Counted from the first letter of the stretch, positions 8,618 through 17,481 are shown. The stretch: 64,000 nt of DNA from Desulfobacca acetoxidans DSM 11109 (GCF_000195295.1 NC_015388.1:682001-746000), one strand, 5' to 3'. A program made the numbers and translations. The notes: a model not told the origin generated them from the letters alone.

Positions 8618-8934
8618 TGGCAATATTATTTGTAGGCGTGCAGCAATCAATGAAAAAAGGGACTCAGTTATCAGCTTTCAGTATAAAGAAGGAAACGCTT
8701 GCAAAATATCTATTGTGATCGTCCTCAAAGCCGTGAAGGATCTTAACCTTTTAAGGACAAGAAATTCTTCGCTGCGCTCAAATTGACCCGAAAGGCAAAG
8801 ATGGATTTTGCCAGCCCTTCAAATAGTATCGGTTCCCATCCTGTCCGGCGGTCAGGAAAGATACGATTATTCCCTTGAACCCGTCATCGCAGTGATTATA
8901 GTTAATCTAATACCAGAAAGGAGGGGAAAAAACC
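8618..8934. promoter_or_regulatory. Divergent intergenic region with hairpin
   Basis: This stretch separates minus-strand btuF from the small plus-strand gene at 8935. A nested hairpin lies at about 8827-8868 with outer arms GTATC/GATAC and inner arms TCCTG/CAGGA. A strong AAAGGAGG ribosome site precedes 8935. I see no cobalamin riboswitch core here, so btuFCD seems to lack its own copy and may depend on the upstream riboswitch or another promoter. Confidence 0.35.
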
Positions 8935-9132
8935 ATGTTATGCAGTCTTTCTACAAAATTGGGGCCCGAAGAGCTCCAGGCCATCAATACCCTGGAGCAG
9001 GAATTGGCAACACCGCTGTTGGCCTTTTCCTGCCATGATTTGAAGCCTGCTGAGATGAGTTCGGCGCAGCTCAGCCAGATTCAGGCCTTGGAAAACCGCT
9101 TAGGGATTTCCTTGGTAGCAGTGAAAGTCTGA
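8935..9132 (+). CDS. Small internally repeated protein, unknown
   Basis: A 65-residue protein with a strong ribosome site (AAAGGAGGGG about 8 bases before the ATG). It has two similar halves: ELQAINTLEQELATPLLAF (residues about 12-30) and QLSQIQALENRLGISLVAV (about 45-63). Each is one helix followed by a hydrophobic strand, so it looks like a tandem duplication of a 20-residue unit. A CHD motif lies in the middle. No signal peptide. It is the only plus-strand gene in the B12 locus. I do not recognise the family. It could bind a cofactor or partner as a small regulator, but nothing shows that. Confidence 0.65.
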   Translation: MLCSLSTKLGPEELQAINTLEQELATPLLAFSCHDLKPAEMSSAQLSQIQALENRLGISLVAVKV

Positions 9133-9165
9133 GTTTTTTACCGGTTGCCGGGAAGGCCCGCCCCC

Positions 9166-11229
9166 TTACTGCTTGGTGGTAGCGGGATATTTTACCGCTA
9201 GGCCGCTGATAATGGCTTGACCGGCCATTTTGAGCGGAAGGGGGAGCTCCGTTGACAGCGCTTTTTCCTCCTCCTGTTTCAGGGGCCTTCCCGCCAACTC
9301 TTGGGAGATAGACTCACACCAGACCTTGAAGGCTTCCAGGTCCTGAACCTGTCCCTGTTCCCAGGCGTCGCTCAAACTGAGAGCCGCCTCCAAGAAGCCG
9401 GCGTAGCGCGGCTGCAAGATAACGGCCTCCCAGGCCTGCAAGATTTGTGGACGCGCTTGAGGTGGCAGGGAAGCTGTTATGACATCGTAGATATCCAGCC
9501 GCCGTTCCTGCAGCCTCTGCCAGATCGGTCGGCGGGCGCCCAGACCGTTCTGTTTCCCCACGGCCTCCCGGACTCCCTGATAAACGGCCCTGCCGATCAG
9601 TTCTCCCAGCTTGGAATGCCCTCCGGCGTTATCCAAGGTTTTGCCCTGTCCTCCTACCACAATACTATTATCGGTGCCAGTGCCCGTCGCCTGATAGGTC
9701 AGGGGTTGTTCGGTGCTTCGAATATCCAGGTCCTGCAGTGCCGCGGTCTTGGCCTCAGTAACCGCGATCAGAGCCCGGCTCATGGCCCGGGGAGACAATC
9801 GATAATTGCTTAAGACAATAATATTGATGGTTCCGGGTTCGTAGTAACGGCCCTCATCTTGGGAGAGGCGCAGGGCGTTGCTCTCCACCCCGGCAGTTAC
9901 GAGGGCGTAAAGCTTGAGGTCCTTGAAGTCAGCCTTCTGAACCGAGAGATTCCCCATGTCAGCGCCGGTAAACAGGAAGGATGTTTTGCCCTCGGTTTTT
10001 TTCAGAACATTGTACACCAGACGACGGTCTTTCTCCAGACCCAGATAGTGGCTGATGGGCCAGCACGGGGGCGGGGTATAATGATTGCCTGCCGTCAGGA
10101 TGCCGCTGCGGGGTCCTTCGAGGGTGGAGATGACCTGCACCGGTGTGGTGAAATCGATGACCAGGGATTTATGTTCAAAGTCCAGGATGCGGCTGGTGAC
10201 GACCTCAGTCTGGCGGACATACGGCAGGTCCAGATGCAGAGGCTTACGGGCGAGTATTTCCTGTTTCAGGACGACCTTTCGGACATCGCTGAGTTCTTCA
10301 GGGTATAAAGAGGTCGCCAGCCAGGAGATAAAGTCTGCGGTACGGACTGAGGCCCGGCAGGTCAGTTCGCAGGGAAAGGTGAGCAGCCGGCCCTGGCGGA
10401 CCCCCTCCACCTCCTGCCAGCCCGGCTGCTGCACCAACTGATGAAATCTCTTCCAGTCATGACCGCAGGCGAAAATGGCCTGAGGATTGAACTGCTGCCA
10501 TTCCGAGAGGGTGACGGGAACTACGGGACCCTTTTTCCCCCAGGTAGGTGGGATGCCGCCAGCCAGCCGGATAAAATCATTCTGAAAAGAGTCATCCCCG
10601 GGTGTCAACATCTCCCGGTTACTCATGAGCCGTACTACCCGCAGTTTTTTCACAGGGGGTATTTGAGCGGTTTTCTTGCCGATGAGGTCCAGTTGTGCCT
10701 GGAGGTGGCGGCACAACTCTTCGGCCTTGGACTCCTGTTGAAACAGAGCCCCGAGTAGGCGCAGATGCGCAAAAATGTCCTGGACCGCCCGGGCCGACAG
10801 ATTGATCACGGGAATCCCTGAATCCTTAAATCGCTGCTGCACCTCCTTCTGCAAATCGGCGACAAAGATACAATCCGGTCGGCATTGTTCGATGGCCTGA
10901 AGATTAGGGGAGAAAAAGCCGCCCACCACCGCGGGCTTCCCTGTCTGCGGGGGGACGTGGTCGTATATGGTAACGCCCTGCAATCTCTCCCCCAAACCTA
11001 ACGCCAGCAGCATTTCGGTAACTCCAGGGACCAGGGAGACGATTCGCTGCGGTGGCTGAGTGATGGTCAGGGGACGGTTCCAGGCATCGGTGAGGTTGAG
11101 GGCGGCATTAGCTGAAGCTGTATGGAATAGTACCGCACTCAATAAGATCAGAGAGACACTAAGGTTGGACAAACCCTTGTGATAAAATTTTTTACCGGGC
11201 AATCGTTTTCCGTTCCGCACCATTCTCAT
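9166..11229 (-). CDS. Exported BtuF-CbiZ fusion: corrinoid-binding protein plus adenosylcobinamide amidohydrolase
   Basis: A 687-residue protein. After a long signal peptide (hydrophobic segment ending SANA, residues about 22-42) comes a class III binding domain (about 45-320: PQRIVSLVPGVTEMLLAL, GGFFSPNLQAIEQCRPDCIF). A CbiZ domain follows (about 350-560), with STLEGPRSGILTAGNHYTPP, FLFTGADMGNLS, VTAGVESNALRL and a GTGTDNSIVV motif. A C-terminal helical extension of about 120 residues is unassigned. CbiZ cleaves the aminopropanol side chain of adenosylcobinamide for salvage and is cytoplasmic in the studied cases. Here the fusion order and signal peptide put it in the periplasm. The ATG at 11229 follows GAGG. 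It lies directly downstream of the BtuB-like receptor. Confidence 0.87.
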   Translation of the reverse strand: MRMVRNGKRLPGKKFYHKGLSNLSVSLILLSAVLFHTASANAALNLTDAWNRPLTITQPPQRIVSLVPGVTEMLLALGLGERLQGVTIYDHVPPQTGKPAVVGGFFSPNLQAIEQCRPDCIFVADLQKEVQQRFKDSGIPVINLSARAVQDIFAHLRLLGALFQQESKAEELCRHLQAQLDLIGKKTAQIPPVKKLRVVRLMSNREMLTPGDDSFQNDFIRLAGGIPPTWGKKGPVVPVTLSEWQQFNPQAIFACGHDWKRFHQLVQQPGWQEVEGVRQGRLLTFPCELTCRASVRTADFISWLATSLYPEELSDVRKVVLKQEILARKPLHLDLPYVRQTEVVTSRILDFEHKSLVIDFTTPVQVISTLEGPRSGILTAGNHYTPPPCWPISHYLGLEKDRRLVYNVLKKTEGKTSFLFTGADMGNLSVQKADFKDLKLYALVTAGVESNALRLSQDEGRYYEPGTINIIVLSNYRLSPRAMSRALIAVTEAKTAALQDLDIRSTEQPLTYQATGTGTDNSIVVGGQGKTLDNAGGHSKLGELIGRAVYQGVREAVGKQNGLGARRPIWQRLQERRLDIYDVITASLPPQARPQILQAWEAVILQPRYAGFLEAALSLSDAWEQGQVQDLEAFKVWCESISQELAGRPLKQEEEKALSTELPLPLKMAGQAIISGLAVKYPATTKQ

Positions 11230-11299
11230 GAATTAACCTCATTACCACCGGTGGAAATTTTCTACCAAACAGGCTCTGGCAAAACTCACCCTTTTCAAT

Positions 11300-11385
11300 T
11301 TTGCCATTTCCCTGGTTCCCAGGCTCTTGCCTGTCATTCTTTGTTCCCAGGCTCCAGCGTGGGAACCAGATTCAAGCCATTATTT
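11300..11385. repeat. Intergenic TTCCCAGGCTC repeats forming a hairpin
   Basis: The motif GGTTCCCAGGCTC occurs at about 11313-11326, and nearly the same sequence recurs at 11342-11353. The second copy continues as an inverted repeat with arms GTTCCCA and TGGGAAC around GGCTCCAGCG. It sits between btuB and btuF-cbiZ and may be a dispersed repeat or an RNA-stabilising hairpin in the transcript. Confidence 0.5.
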
Positions 11386-11400
11386 CCAGATGAGAACCGG

Positions 11401-13473
11401 TTAAAAAACAAACCGCAAACCGGTTACAAAATTGAAGCCTGGAGATGAGTAATTATACGTTTCCTGGTAATTTTGATCAAAAAGATTTCCAATCCGCGCC
11501 TGAAGCTGCATTTTTTTGGCATACCGCAGGTTCTCTGCAATATCATAGGTTGCGGCCAGATTAAAGAGGAGATAGCTCGGGTTAAAGACCCTGCCGGTAT
11601 GGGTGACAAAAAAAGGATCGGTGATGTAATAAAAGTCATCCCGTTTGCCGACGTAGAGGCCATTCAGATTGACGTTAAAGGGTTTGTGGTCATAGTTGAT
11701 GGTAAAGCTGACGGTATGTTTGGGGCGTCTTACCAACGGTTTGCCGACCTCGTAGTTGAGGCCCAGATCTTCGCCCCCGGTACTGAGCACCTGCGACAAA
11801 AGATAGGTGTAGGAGGCCGAGAGAGTTAAATAAGGTAAGGGTTTGGCCGTCAGGCTGGTTTCCAGCCCCCGGACGCGGGCGTCGCTGATATTGCCGTAAA
11901 AGGATGTGGCGGGCCAGGCCCGGGTGATGTAGGCGATCAGGTCGGTGAAGTGGTTTTCGAAATAAGTCAGTCCGAACTTCAGCCGGTCATTGAGGGCGTA
12001 TTGGTCCACCCCCACCTCCCAGGAGGTGTTTTTTTCGGGTTTGAGGTTGGGATTGCCCACGGCAGTGGTGGATTGGTAATACTGTTCACTGAAGGTAGGC
12101 GCCTTAATGGCCCGCCCCCCGGCGGCCCGCAAGGTCGTATCGGTCTCGGTGATCCGAAAGGCGGCCGAGGCCCGCGGGCTGAACTCGGTCCCGTCAAAGG
12201 CGGTATTGTCTTCCAGACGCATACCGGCGGTAAGAAACAACCGCTCCCAGAAACTGATCTGTTCCTGAAAATAGAAATCGACGCTGCGGCGGTGGGCTCT
12301 GGTTTCCGAACTATAAGGCCAGACTCCGAAACTCTCATAGCTCTGTTTCAGGCGTTCCGTAAAGGCTGCCAAGCCGATAGTAGTAGTCGTTCCTATCCGA
12401 TCACTAAAATTGAAACGCAGGTTGGAGCGATAATCCAGACTGGAACGGTCCTCAATGGGATGGAAAACCGAACCGCCGAAGATGTCCACGGGATCGAAGG
12501 CGTCATCATAGCTCCAATCCCGGTGGTAGGTAGACAGGGTCAGTTCGTTTTCCCACCAGGAATAGGGGGAATATTTGGTGGTAAGGCCAAATAAGAGGTC
12601 GGTCCGCGTCTGGTTCTGATTCGGGTCGGGTGCAGGATCTACCCGGTCACCATATTCGGTCGGATAGCCAAAGTAGGTGTCGATAAAAAGGGTAGAGAAG
12701 GTAAAAGAGAGTTTTTCCGTCGGGTCCAGGTCGAAGCGGCCATTTAGCACGTTGCTGCCGAAGCGGTTGTTGATCGGCAGGATGCCCTGATCGTCGATGC
12801 GGCTGAAACCGATGGAATAGCCAAACCGATCTTTGGCGCTCCCCATAAGACTGAAGCGATTTTCACTGATGAACTGTCCTTTTTCGCTATGGGCCCCCCA
12901 AGCCCCGGAGTAGGTGAAAGTTGGCGGCCCCACGCCCTTTTTAGTGATGAGATTCGTAACCCCGGTCATAGCGTCCGCCCCATAGAGCGAACTCATGGGA
13001 CCCCGAACGACTTCGATCCGCTCCACATTGTCAACCGTCAGGTTGGCCCAGTCATAGGTGCCACCGGCATTATTGAGCCGGATGCCGTTGAGCAGGACTT
13101 GGCTCATATTGGAATTTCCACCCCGCATAAATAAAGAGGTGTTGCCGCCCTGGCTGCCGGTCTGGTTGACCACCACTCCCGGTACCGAGCGGAGCATTTC
13201 CTCCACCCGGGTTACCTGGCGCTTTTCTATCTCCGGCGCGGTGATTACCGTGGAGGAAACACTGGTTTTTTTCAACTGCTCCTCCGTACCGGTGGCCGTA
13301 ATGATGATCTCATCCACCTTCTGGACATCCTCGGAAGTGGATGTGGATTGCCCTAAGGCTGCGACGTTCGTCGTTTCCTCCGGATTCACCCCCTCGCTGG
13401 ACGCCGTTTCCTGGGCCAAGCCAATCCCCGGATGTAAAACCAAGCATATCAATAAAAACAGTATTCTCTTCAT
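11401..13473 (-). CDS. btuB: TonB-dependent receptor, BtuB-like
   Basis: A 690-residue outer-membrane receptor. The signal peptide ends near GIGLAQ. A TonB-box-like segment DEIIITATGTEE lies near residue 54. The plug domain contains VEEMLRSVPGVVVNQTGSQG, SQVLLNGIRLNNAG and VERIEVVRGPMSSLYGADAMTGV, all characteristic of BtuB/CirA plugs. A beta-barrel of about 500 residues ends in a terminal phenylalanine (GLRFVF), as needed for outer-membrane assembly. B12 as substrate is inferred from the riboswitch and the neighbouring CbiZ and BtuCDF genes. The ribosome site contains a run of nine G (13483-13491 on the opposite strand), which could allow slippage. Confidence 0.92.
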   Translation of the reverse strand: MKRILFLLICLVLHPGIGLAQETASSEGVNPEETTNVAALGQSTSTSEDVQKVDEIIITATGTEEQLKKTSVSSTVITAPEIEKRQVTRVEEMLRSVPGVVVNQTGSQGGNTSLFMRGGNSNMSQVLLNGIRLNNAGGTYDWANLTVDNVERIEVVRGPMSSLYGADAMTGVTNLITKKGVGPPTFTYSGAWGAHSEKGQFISENRFSLMGSAKDRFGYSIGFSRIDDQGILPINNRFGSNVLNGRFDLDPTEKLSFTFSTLFIDTYFGYPTEYGDRVDPAPDPNQNQTRTDLLFGLTTKYSPYSWWENELTLSTYHRDWSYDDAFDPVDIFGGSVFHPIEDRSSLDYRSNLRFNFSDRIGTTTTIGLAAFTERLKQSYESFGVWPYSSETRAHRRSVDFYFQEQISFWERLFLTAGMRLEDNTAFDGTEFSPRASAAFRITETDTTLRAAGGRAIKAPTFSEQYYQSTTAVGNPNLKPEKNTSWEVGVDQYALNDRLKFGLTYFENHFTDLIAYITRAWPATSFYGNISDARVRGLETSLTAKPLPYLTLSASYTYLLSQVLSTGGEDLGLNYEVGKPLVRRPKHTVSFTINYDHKPFNVNLNGLYVGKRDDFYYITDPFFVTHTGRVFNPSYLLFNLAATYDIAENLRYAKKMQLQARIGNLFDQNYQETYNYSSPGFNFVTGLRFVF

Positions 13474-13512
13474 AGTTTTTCTCCCCCCCCCGAAACCATA
13501 ATCGGTACAGTT

Positions 13513-13770
13513 TCAGCCGCAGAGCCGTACCGGTGGCCGCATGGGCTGCAGATGCTGCTGCTCCCATTGCGCTACCAAAAGGCTGACATGGCCGCAGCCT
13601 CGACTCGTTAAAAAATGCCAGGCGTCCTCCACCGTGAAATAGCCCTGGTAGTTCCCCACCAACTCAACTCGGTCGGCTTTGACCCCTGCCTGCTCGCACT
13701 GGTTCTTAAGATCGTAGGGCTCCGGAATTTCCTGCCCGCCGACGAGATACACAATCACCCCTGTCTTCAT
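13513..13770 (-). CDS. Small unknown protein in the cobalamin operon
   Basis: An 85-residue protein starting MKTGVIVYLVGG, preceded by a perfect AGGAGGAAAGCT ribosome site. The frame is open 17 codons further upstream without a better start. It has no signal peptide or membrane helix. The layout (a VIVYLVGG strand, then EPYDLKNQCEQAG, RVELVGNYQGYF and CGHVSLLVAQWE) suggests a small alpha/beta cytoplasmic domain with Cys and His residues in two places. It is the first gene behind the cobalamin riboswitch and lies 40 bases before the receptor gene, so it should be expressed when B12 is scarce. I do not recognise the family. Confidence 0.7.
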   Translation of the reverse strand: MKTGVIVYLVGGQEIPEPYDLKNQCEQAGVKADRVELVGNYQGYFTVEDAWHFLTSRGCGHVSLLVAQWEQQHLQPMRPPVRLCG

Positions 13771-13934
13771 AGCTTTCCTCCTGTAGAATATTTCCCCAGA
13801 GTAATTTCTTTTGTCCCGCACCTTGATCCGCTCGCCTGCGAGAGGGAGGATAAATCAAGGGAGACACCTCCGGCAAAAGATAAAAGTGGTAATCCGTGCC
13901 ACGCTGCTGCGTCAGGAAAGAGTAAGGCCTGCCC

Positions 13935-13965
13935 AAAAAATAATCCCTGAGTCCGTGTGGACCCA
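13935..13965 (-). terminator. Possible attenuator hairpin in the leader
   Basis: On the minus strand GGGTCC pairs with GGACTC (one G-U pair) across a four-base loop, then AGGGATTA and a run of six T. It lies between the riboswitch and the first gene, where a riboswitch-controlled terminator would be expected. The stem is short and the T-run is offset, so this is tentative. Confidence 0.3.
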
Positions 13966-14061
13966 AGGATTGCACCCAGCTTAGCTTGTTCCTTAGGATT
14001 GACTGAAGAGTTTTACCTCAACTCGCTCAGCCTGGCCTGACCCAATCTGGCGTTGGGTAAA

Positions 14062-14245
14062 AGCACAAAGATTGCAGGCAGGTCTTCTGACTCCCGGATC
14101 ATCCTCTTCCCTGCGCCTTCCCATCTTATTAGCCCAAGACAGTGGCACCTCGCAAGGTTTTGTCCCCGGTTACAGCGGCGGGACCGCGCCGGACTTCCAC
14201 CGGCTTCCCTATTAAGCCCCATAATGGAGCACCTGAACCAACTAG
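14062..14245 (-). ncRNA. Cobalamin riboswitch
   Basis: Read on the minus strand, the conserved core is plain: AGGGAAGCCGGTG, then AAGTCCGGCGCGGTCCCGCC, ACTGT, and the B12-box-like GCCACTGTCTTGGG. The end contains GGGAGTCAGAAGACCTGCC. These match the adenosylcobalamin riboswitch consensus in order and spacing. It lies upstream of the small gene at 13770, btuB and btuF-cbiZ, and would shut them off when coenzyme B12 is plentiful. A short CCCAA/TTGGG hairpin just downstream (about 14040-14058) may be part of the expression platform. Confidence 0.93.
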
Positions 14246-14250
14246 GGCCA

Positions 14251-14280
14251 TTTATAATAGAATAACATCCTTCCTGTCAA
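14251..14280 (-). promoter_or_regulatory. Sigma70-type promoter of the cobalamin operon
   Basis: On the minus strand a perfect TTGACA (14275-14280) lies 17-18 bases before TTATAA/TATAAA (14251-14257). Transcription would start near 14245, exactly where the riboswitch begins. Confidence 0.7.
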
Positions 14281-14616
14281 GCAAAAAATGGGGTATCGGC
14301 TTACGGCGTTAAGCCTGTTAGCATTTTTTTATTTTCCTAATAACCTAATTTAAGATACAGTAGAGAGTAAAGACTTACCGATATCCGAATTAATTCTGCA
14401 TATTAAATTATTATTGCTATTAGGTGAGAGCAGGTTCAGCGGGTTCTTGTCCGTTGTCAGAGCACTCTGTCTTTAAGTTTTGGGTGGAGCAGGGAGGACC
14501 AGTTAGAGTCGCCTCGGGTTGTGAGTGGCAACTCCGCAGGCTGGTCTTGAAATTTCGGCTACCATCACGATATGGTGTGAAAGGATTAATCCATAATCGC
14601 AGTAGGTTAAAAGAAC
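14281..14616. other. Intergenic region upstream of the sensor kinase
   Basis: AT-rich DNA between the riboswitch promoter and the kinase gene. No further gene or RNA was recognised. It probably holds the plus-strand promoter of the kinase, but no convincing -35/-10 pair stands out. Confidence 0.3.
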
Positions 14617-17457
14617 ATGCTGGCTCTTCTGCAGGCTCAAAGAGACTACCTGTCTTTCCTGACCGGATTAGGTTGCTTATTCGTCTTTCTTCTCGGCTTG
14701 ACGTTGAGGCGCCATCCCCAATTCCCCCGCTCTTTTATCTGGCTGGGTTTTTTTGCTCTCTGTCAGTGTTGCTTCGAGTGGTTTTCGCTCATTATGCCGG
14801 TGCTGGGGGGACCGGTCCTGAGCGAACGATTGAAGTTGCTGCAACTATTGGCGAATGTCGTCTTTCTCACCGAGTTTGGGGTCTCCATTATCCTGCCCCT
14901 GAAATGGCGAGTTTGGGGGCGAGCCCTGGCAGGACTTTATCTAGTGGGGCTGATTGCCAGTGCTTGGGTCGGGCTTTCCCAGGTCTGGCTTCCGGCTGCC
15001 GTTATCGCCAGGTTGGCCACCTCAATTTGGACTATCGTGGCTCTTTGGCAGGTAGCTATCTCTACCAAGTCCGGTATCCTGCATGGTGCGGCTCTGTCAT
15101 TAGCGGGGTTGCTTTTGAGCCAAGCTCTACCGTTGTATCCTGGAATCGTTCCCTGGCAGAACTGGGAGCAATATTTTATGGCTGCGCCGGACATAATCCA
15201 GATGTCGGTCCTGCGGAGTCTATTTAGTCTGTGTCTGGCGCTAACATTATGGATTTACTACCAGAACCAGCTTTGGCAGCGGACGGCAGAGGTGGCAGCA
15301 CTTTGGAGATGGCCGCTGTACGGCTCGTTTGCTTTGGTTCTGGTCATCTTTTTGACCCTCGGTATAGGAGGTCTGGCCACGGGCTGGTATGGCCGGTATC
15401 TGGACGCAGATATGCGTCAGATATTAATTACCAGAGTCCGAACACTGGCTTCGGCACTCAACCCCGAGGCTATCAAGCAACTTCAGGGCAATGAGGCTGA
15501 TCTGGGAACCGAGGTCTATGAAAACTTGAAGAAGAAGTTAATATCGATCCGTCAGGCCAACGGCGATTGCCGGTTTGTCTATCTCATGGTCTGGCGGTCG
15601 CCCTATCCGGTTTTGCTGGTAGACAGTGAGGATGTTAGCAGCGCTAATTATTCACCCCCCGGCCAGATTTACTATGAAGCTAGTGCCGAACTGAAGACCT
15701 TGCTCCAACAAGGGCAGGCTTTCGTAAAAGGTCCTAACTCTGATCGCTGGGGTACCTGGATTTCCGGTTTTGAGTTTATTAGGGTGGCGAGCACCGGTCA
15801 GAATCTGGCTGTAGTCGGAATGGATGTAGATGCCAAGGATTGGCAGAAGAAGATTCGCCTGCACCGCCTCCTGCCACTTAGCCTGACCCTGCTCATTACC
15901 CTTCTCCTCACCGGTTTATACATTTTTCAACAGCGGTTATTTGATGCCGGACGCCACCTTTCGGAGTCCGAGGAACGCTACCGCACCCTGGTGGAAGGTT
16001 CACCTGATATTATCTGTCTCTTAGACCAGAAATGGCGCTTCTTGGCTATTAACCGTGTCGGTCTGGACCGATTAGGCGTCCAGGAAGGGAGTATCCCCGA
16101 CCAATCTTTCTGTGAACTCTGGCCTCGTGAAATGCAATCCATCCTGACGGCGGCCAAACAGCAGGTGGAGCAGGGGCGTCCGGCGGCTTTTGAAGGAGAA
16201 ATGTCTCTAAGGGGAGAGCCAACCTCGGTCTGGCAGGTGGTGCTAAACCCCATTAAAGGTAAAAATAAAGGGGGGCTGCGATATGTTGGTATCATGACCG
16301 AGATTACTGAGAAGAAGAAGTTGGAAGAAGAGCAGGCTCGGGCTGATAAACTGGAATCTTTAGGTTTCCTGGCCGGCGGCATTGCCCATGACTTCAACAA
16401 TATTCTGGCGGTCATCCGGGGGAATGCCGGGTTGGCCCTCCTAAGCCTGCCAGCCGGCAGCCGGGAACTGAATAACCTCATCGTTATCGAGGGGGCCTGT
16501 CTCAAAGCCCAATCCCTGGCCCAGCAATTGCTCACTTTCGCTCAGGGCGGGGTGCCGGTAAAAAAATTATCGGATCTGAAAGAGCTGATTCAAGAAACCT
16601 TCATTTTTGCTACCCGGGGTTCCCCGGTCCGGTGTGAATTCAATCTGGCCACGGACCTCTGGGCTGCCGAGATCGATGCCGGGCAGATCAGTCAGGTCTT
16701 TCACAATCTTGCCATCAATGCCGTTCAAGCCATGCCTACCGGAGGTGCAATTCGGGTGCAGGCCGAAAATGCCGTCCTACAAACCAGCTCAGGCTTTTCC
16801 CTGCCGCCTGGGGAATACGTGAAGATAACAGTAACCGATCAGGGCGTTGGCATTCTTCCCAAATATCTGGCAAAAGTCTTTGACCCGTATTTCACCACCA
16901 AACAGGTAGGCAGCGGGTTGGGATTAACCACCGTTTTTTCTATTGTCAAAAAGCACGGCGGCGATATTTCCGTACAGTCTACCTTGGGGGAGGGAACCGT
17001 CTTTGTCATCCATCTGCCAGCCTCCTTGAAAAAAGTATCATCGGTCATCCCCGAACGGAAACAGGTAGCCTTTGGGCATGGGCGCATTCTCGTTATGGAC
17101 GATCAGACCGATGTCCGGGAGACCTTGGGAAAGATGCTGCAGCGTTTGGGTTATGAAGTCGATTTTGCCGAAGATGGCCAGGAGGCTTTTGAGCGCTATA
17201 CTGCAGCCCACAAAGAGGGGCGGGGCTTCGATGCGGTTATTCTGGACCTGACAGTTCCCGGAGGTATGGGAGGAAAAGAGGCTCAGGCGAAGATCAAGGC
17301 CATCGATCCACAGGCGCGGGTCATCGTTACCAGCGGTTATGCTGACGATCCTATTCTGTCTGATTATCAGAACTATGGCTTTTGTGAGGCTATCGCCAAG
17401 CCGGTGGACATAGTGGAACTCAGTCGCGTTATAATAAGGGCCGGGAAGAAGAAATAG
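14617..17457 (+). CDS. Hybrid sensor histidine kinase with PAS and receiver domains
   Basis: A 946-residue membrane kinase. The first 230 residues form about seven hydrophobic helices. Another membrane helix near 240-260 precedes an extracytoplasmic region of about 170 residues with signs of a CACHE-like sensor (ALNPEAIKQL, FVYLMVWR, GQIYYEASAEL), and a helix near 430 closes it. Then come a PAS domain (about 455-570), a phosphoacceptor segment GGIAHDFNN with His591, and an ATPase domain ending GSGLGLTTVFSIVKKHGG. The C-terminal receiver domain has acidic pair Asp828/829, phosphoacceptor Asp877 (ILDLTVPGG) and Lys928. It is not next to a response regulator gene. The signal it senses is unknown. 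Confidence 0.88.
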   Translation: MLALLQAQRDYLSFLTGLGCLFVFLLGLTLRRHPQFPRSFIWLGFFALCQCCFEWFSLIMPVLGGPVLSERLKLLQLLANVVFLTEFGVSIILPLKWRVWGRALAGLYLVGLIASAWVGLSQVWLPAAVIARLATSIWTIVALWQVAISTKSGILHGAALSLAGLLLSQALPLYPGIVPWQNWEQYFMAAPDIIQMSVLRSLFSLCLALTLWIYYQNQLWQRTAEVAALWRWPLYGSFALVLVIFLTLGIGGLATGWYGRYLDADMRQILITRVRTLASALNPEAIKQLQGNEADLGTEVYENLKKKLISIRQANGDCRFVYLMVWRSPYPVLLVDSEDVSSANYSPPGQIYYEASAELKTLLQQGQAFVKGPNSDRWGTWISGFEFIRVASTGQNLAVVGMDVDAKDWQKKIRLHRLLPLSLTLLITLLLTGLYIFQQRLFDAGRHLSESEERYRTLVEGSPDIICLLDQKWRFLAINRVGLDRLGVQEGSIPDQSFCELWPREMQSILTAAKQQVEQGRPAAFEGEMSLRGEPTSVWQVVLNPIKGKNKGGLRYVGIMTEITEKKKLEEEQARADKLESLGFLAGGIAHDFNNILAVIRGNAGLALLSLPAGSRELNNLIVIEGACLKAQSLAQQLLTFAQGGVPVKKLSDLKELIQETFIFATRGSPVRCEFNLATDLWAAEIDAGQISQVFHNLAINAVQAMPTGGAIRVQAENAVLQTSSGFSLPPGEYVKITVTDQGVGILPKYLAKVFDPYFTTKQVGSGLGLTTVFSIVKKHGGDISVQSTLGEGTVFVIHLPASLKKVSSVIPERKQVAFGHGRILVMDDQTDVRETLGKMLQRLGYEVDFAEDGQEAFERYTAAHKEGRGFDAVILDLTVPGGMGGKEAQAKIKAIDPQARVIVTSGYADDPILSDYQNYGFCEAIAKPVDIVELSRVIIRAGKKK

Positions 17458-17481
17458 GGAAGCGGGGGAGAGACAAGCACT

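Noticed and set aside
11950-12594. 214-codon plus-strand frame opposite btuB
   Set aside because: It is antisense to a well-supported receptor gene, proline/glycine-rich as shadow frames of GC-rich genes usually are.
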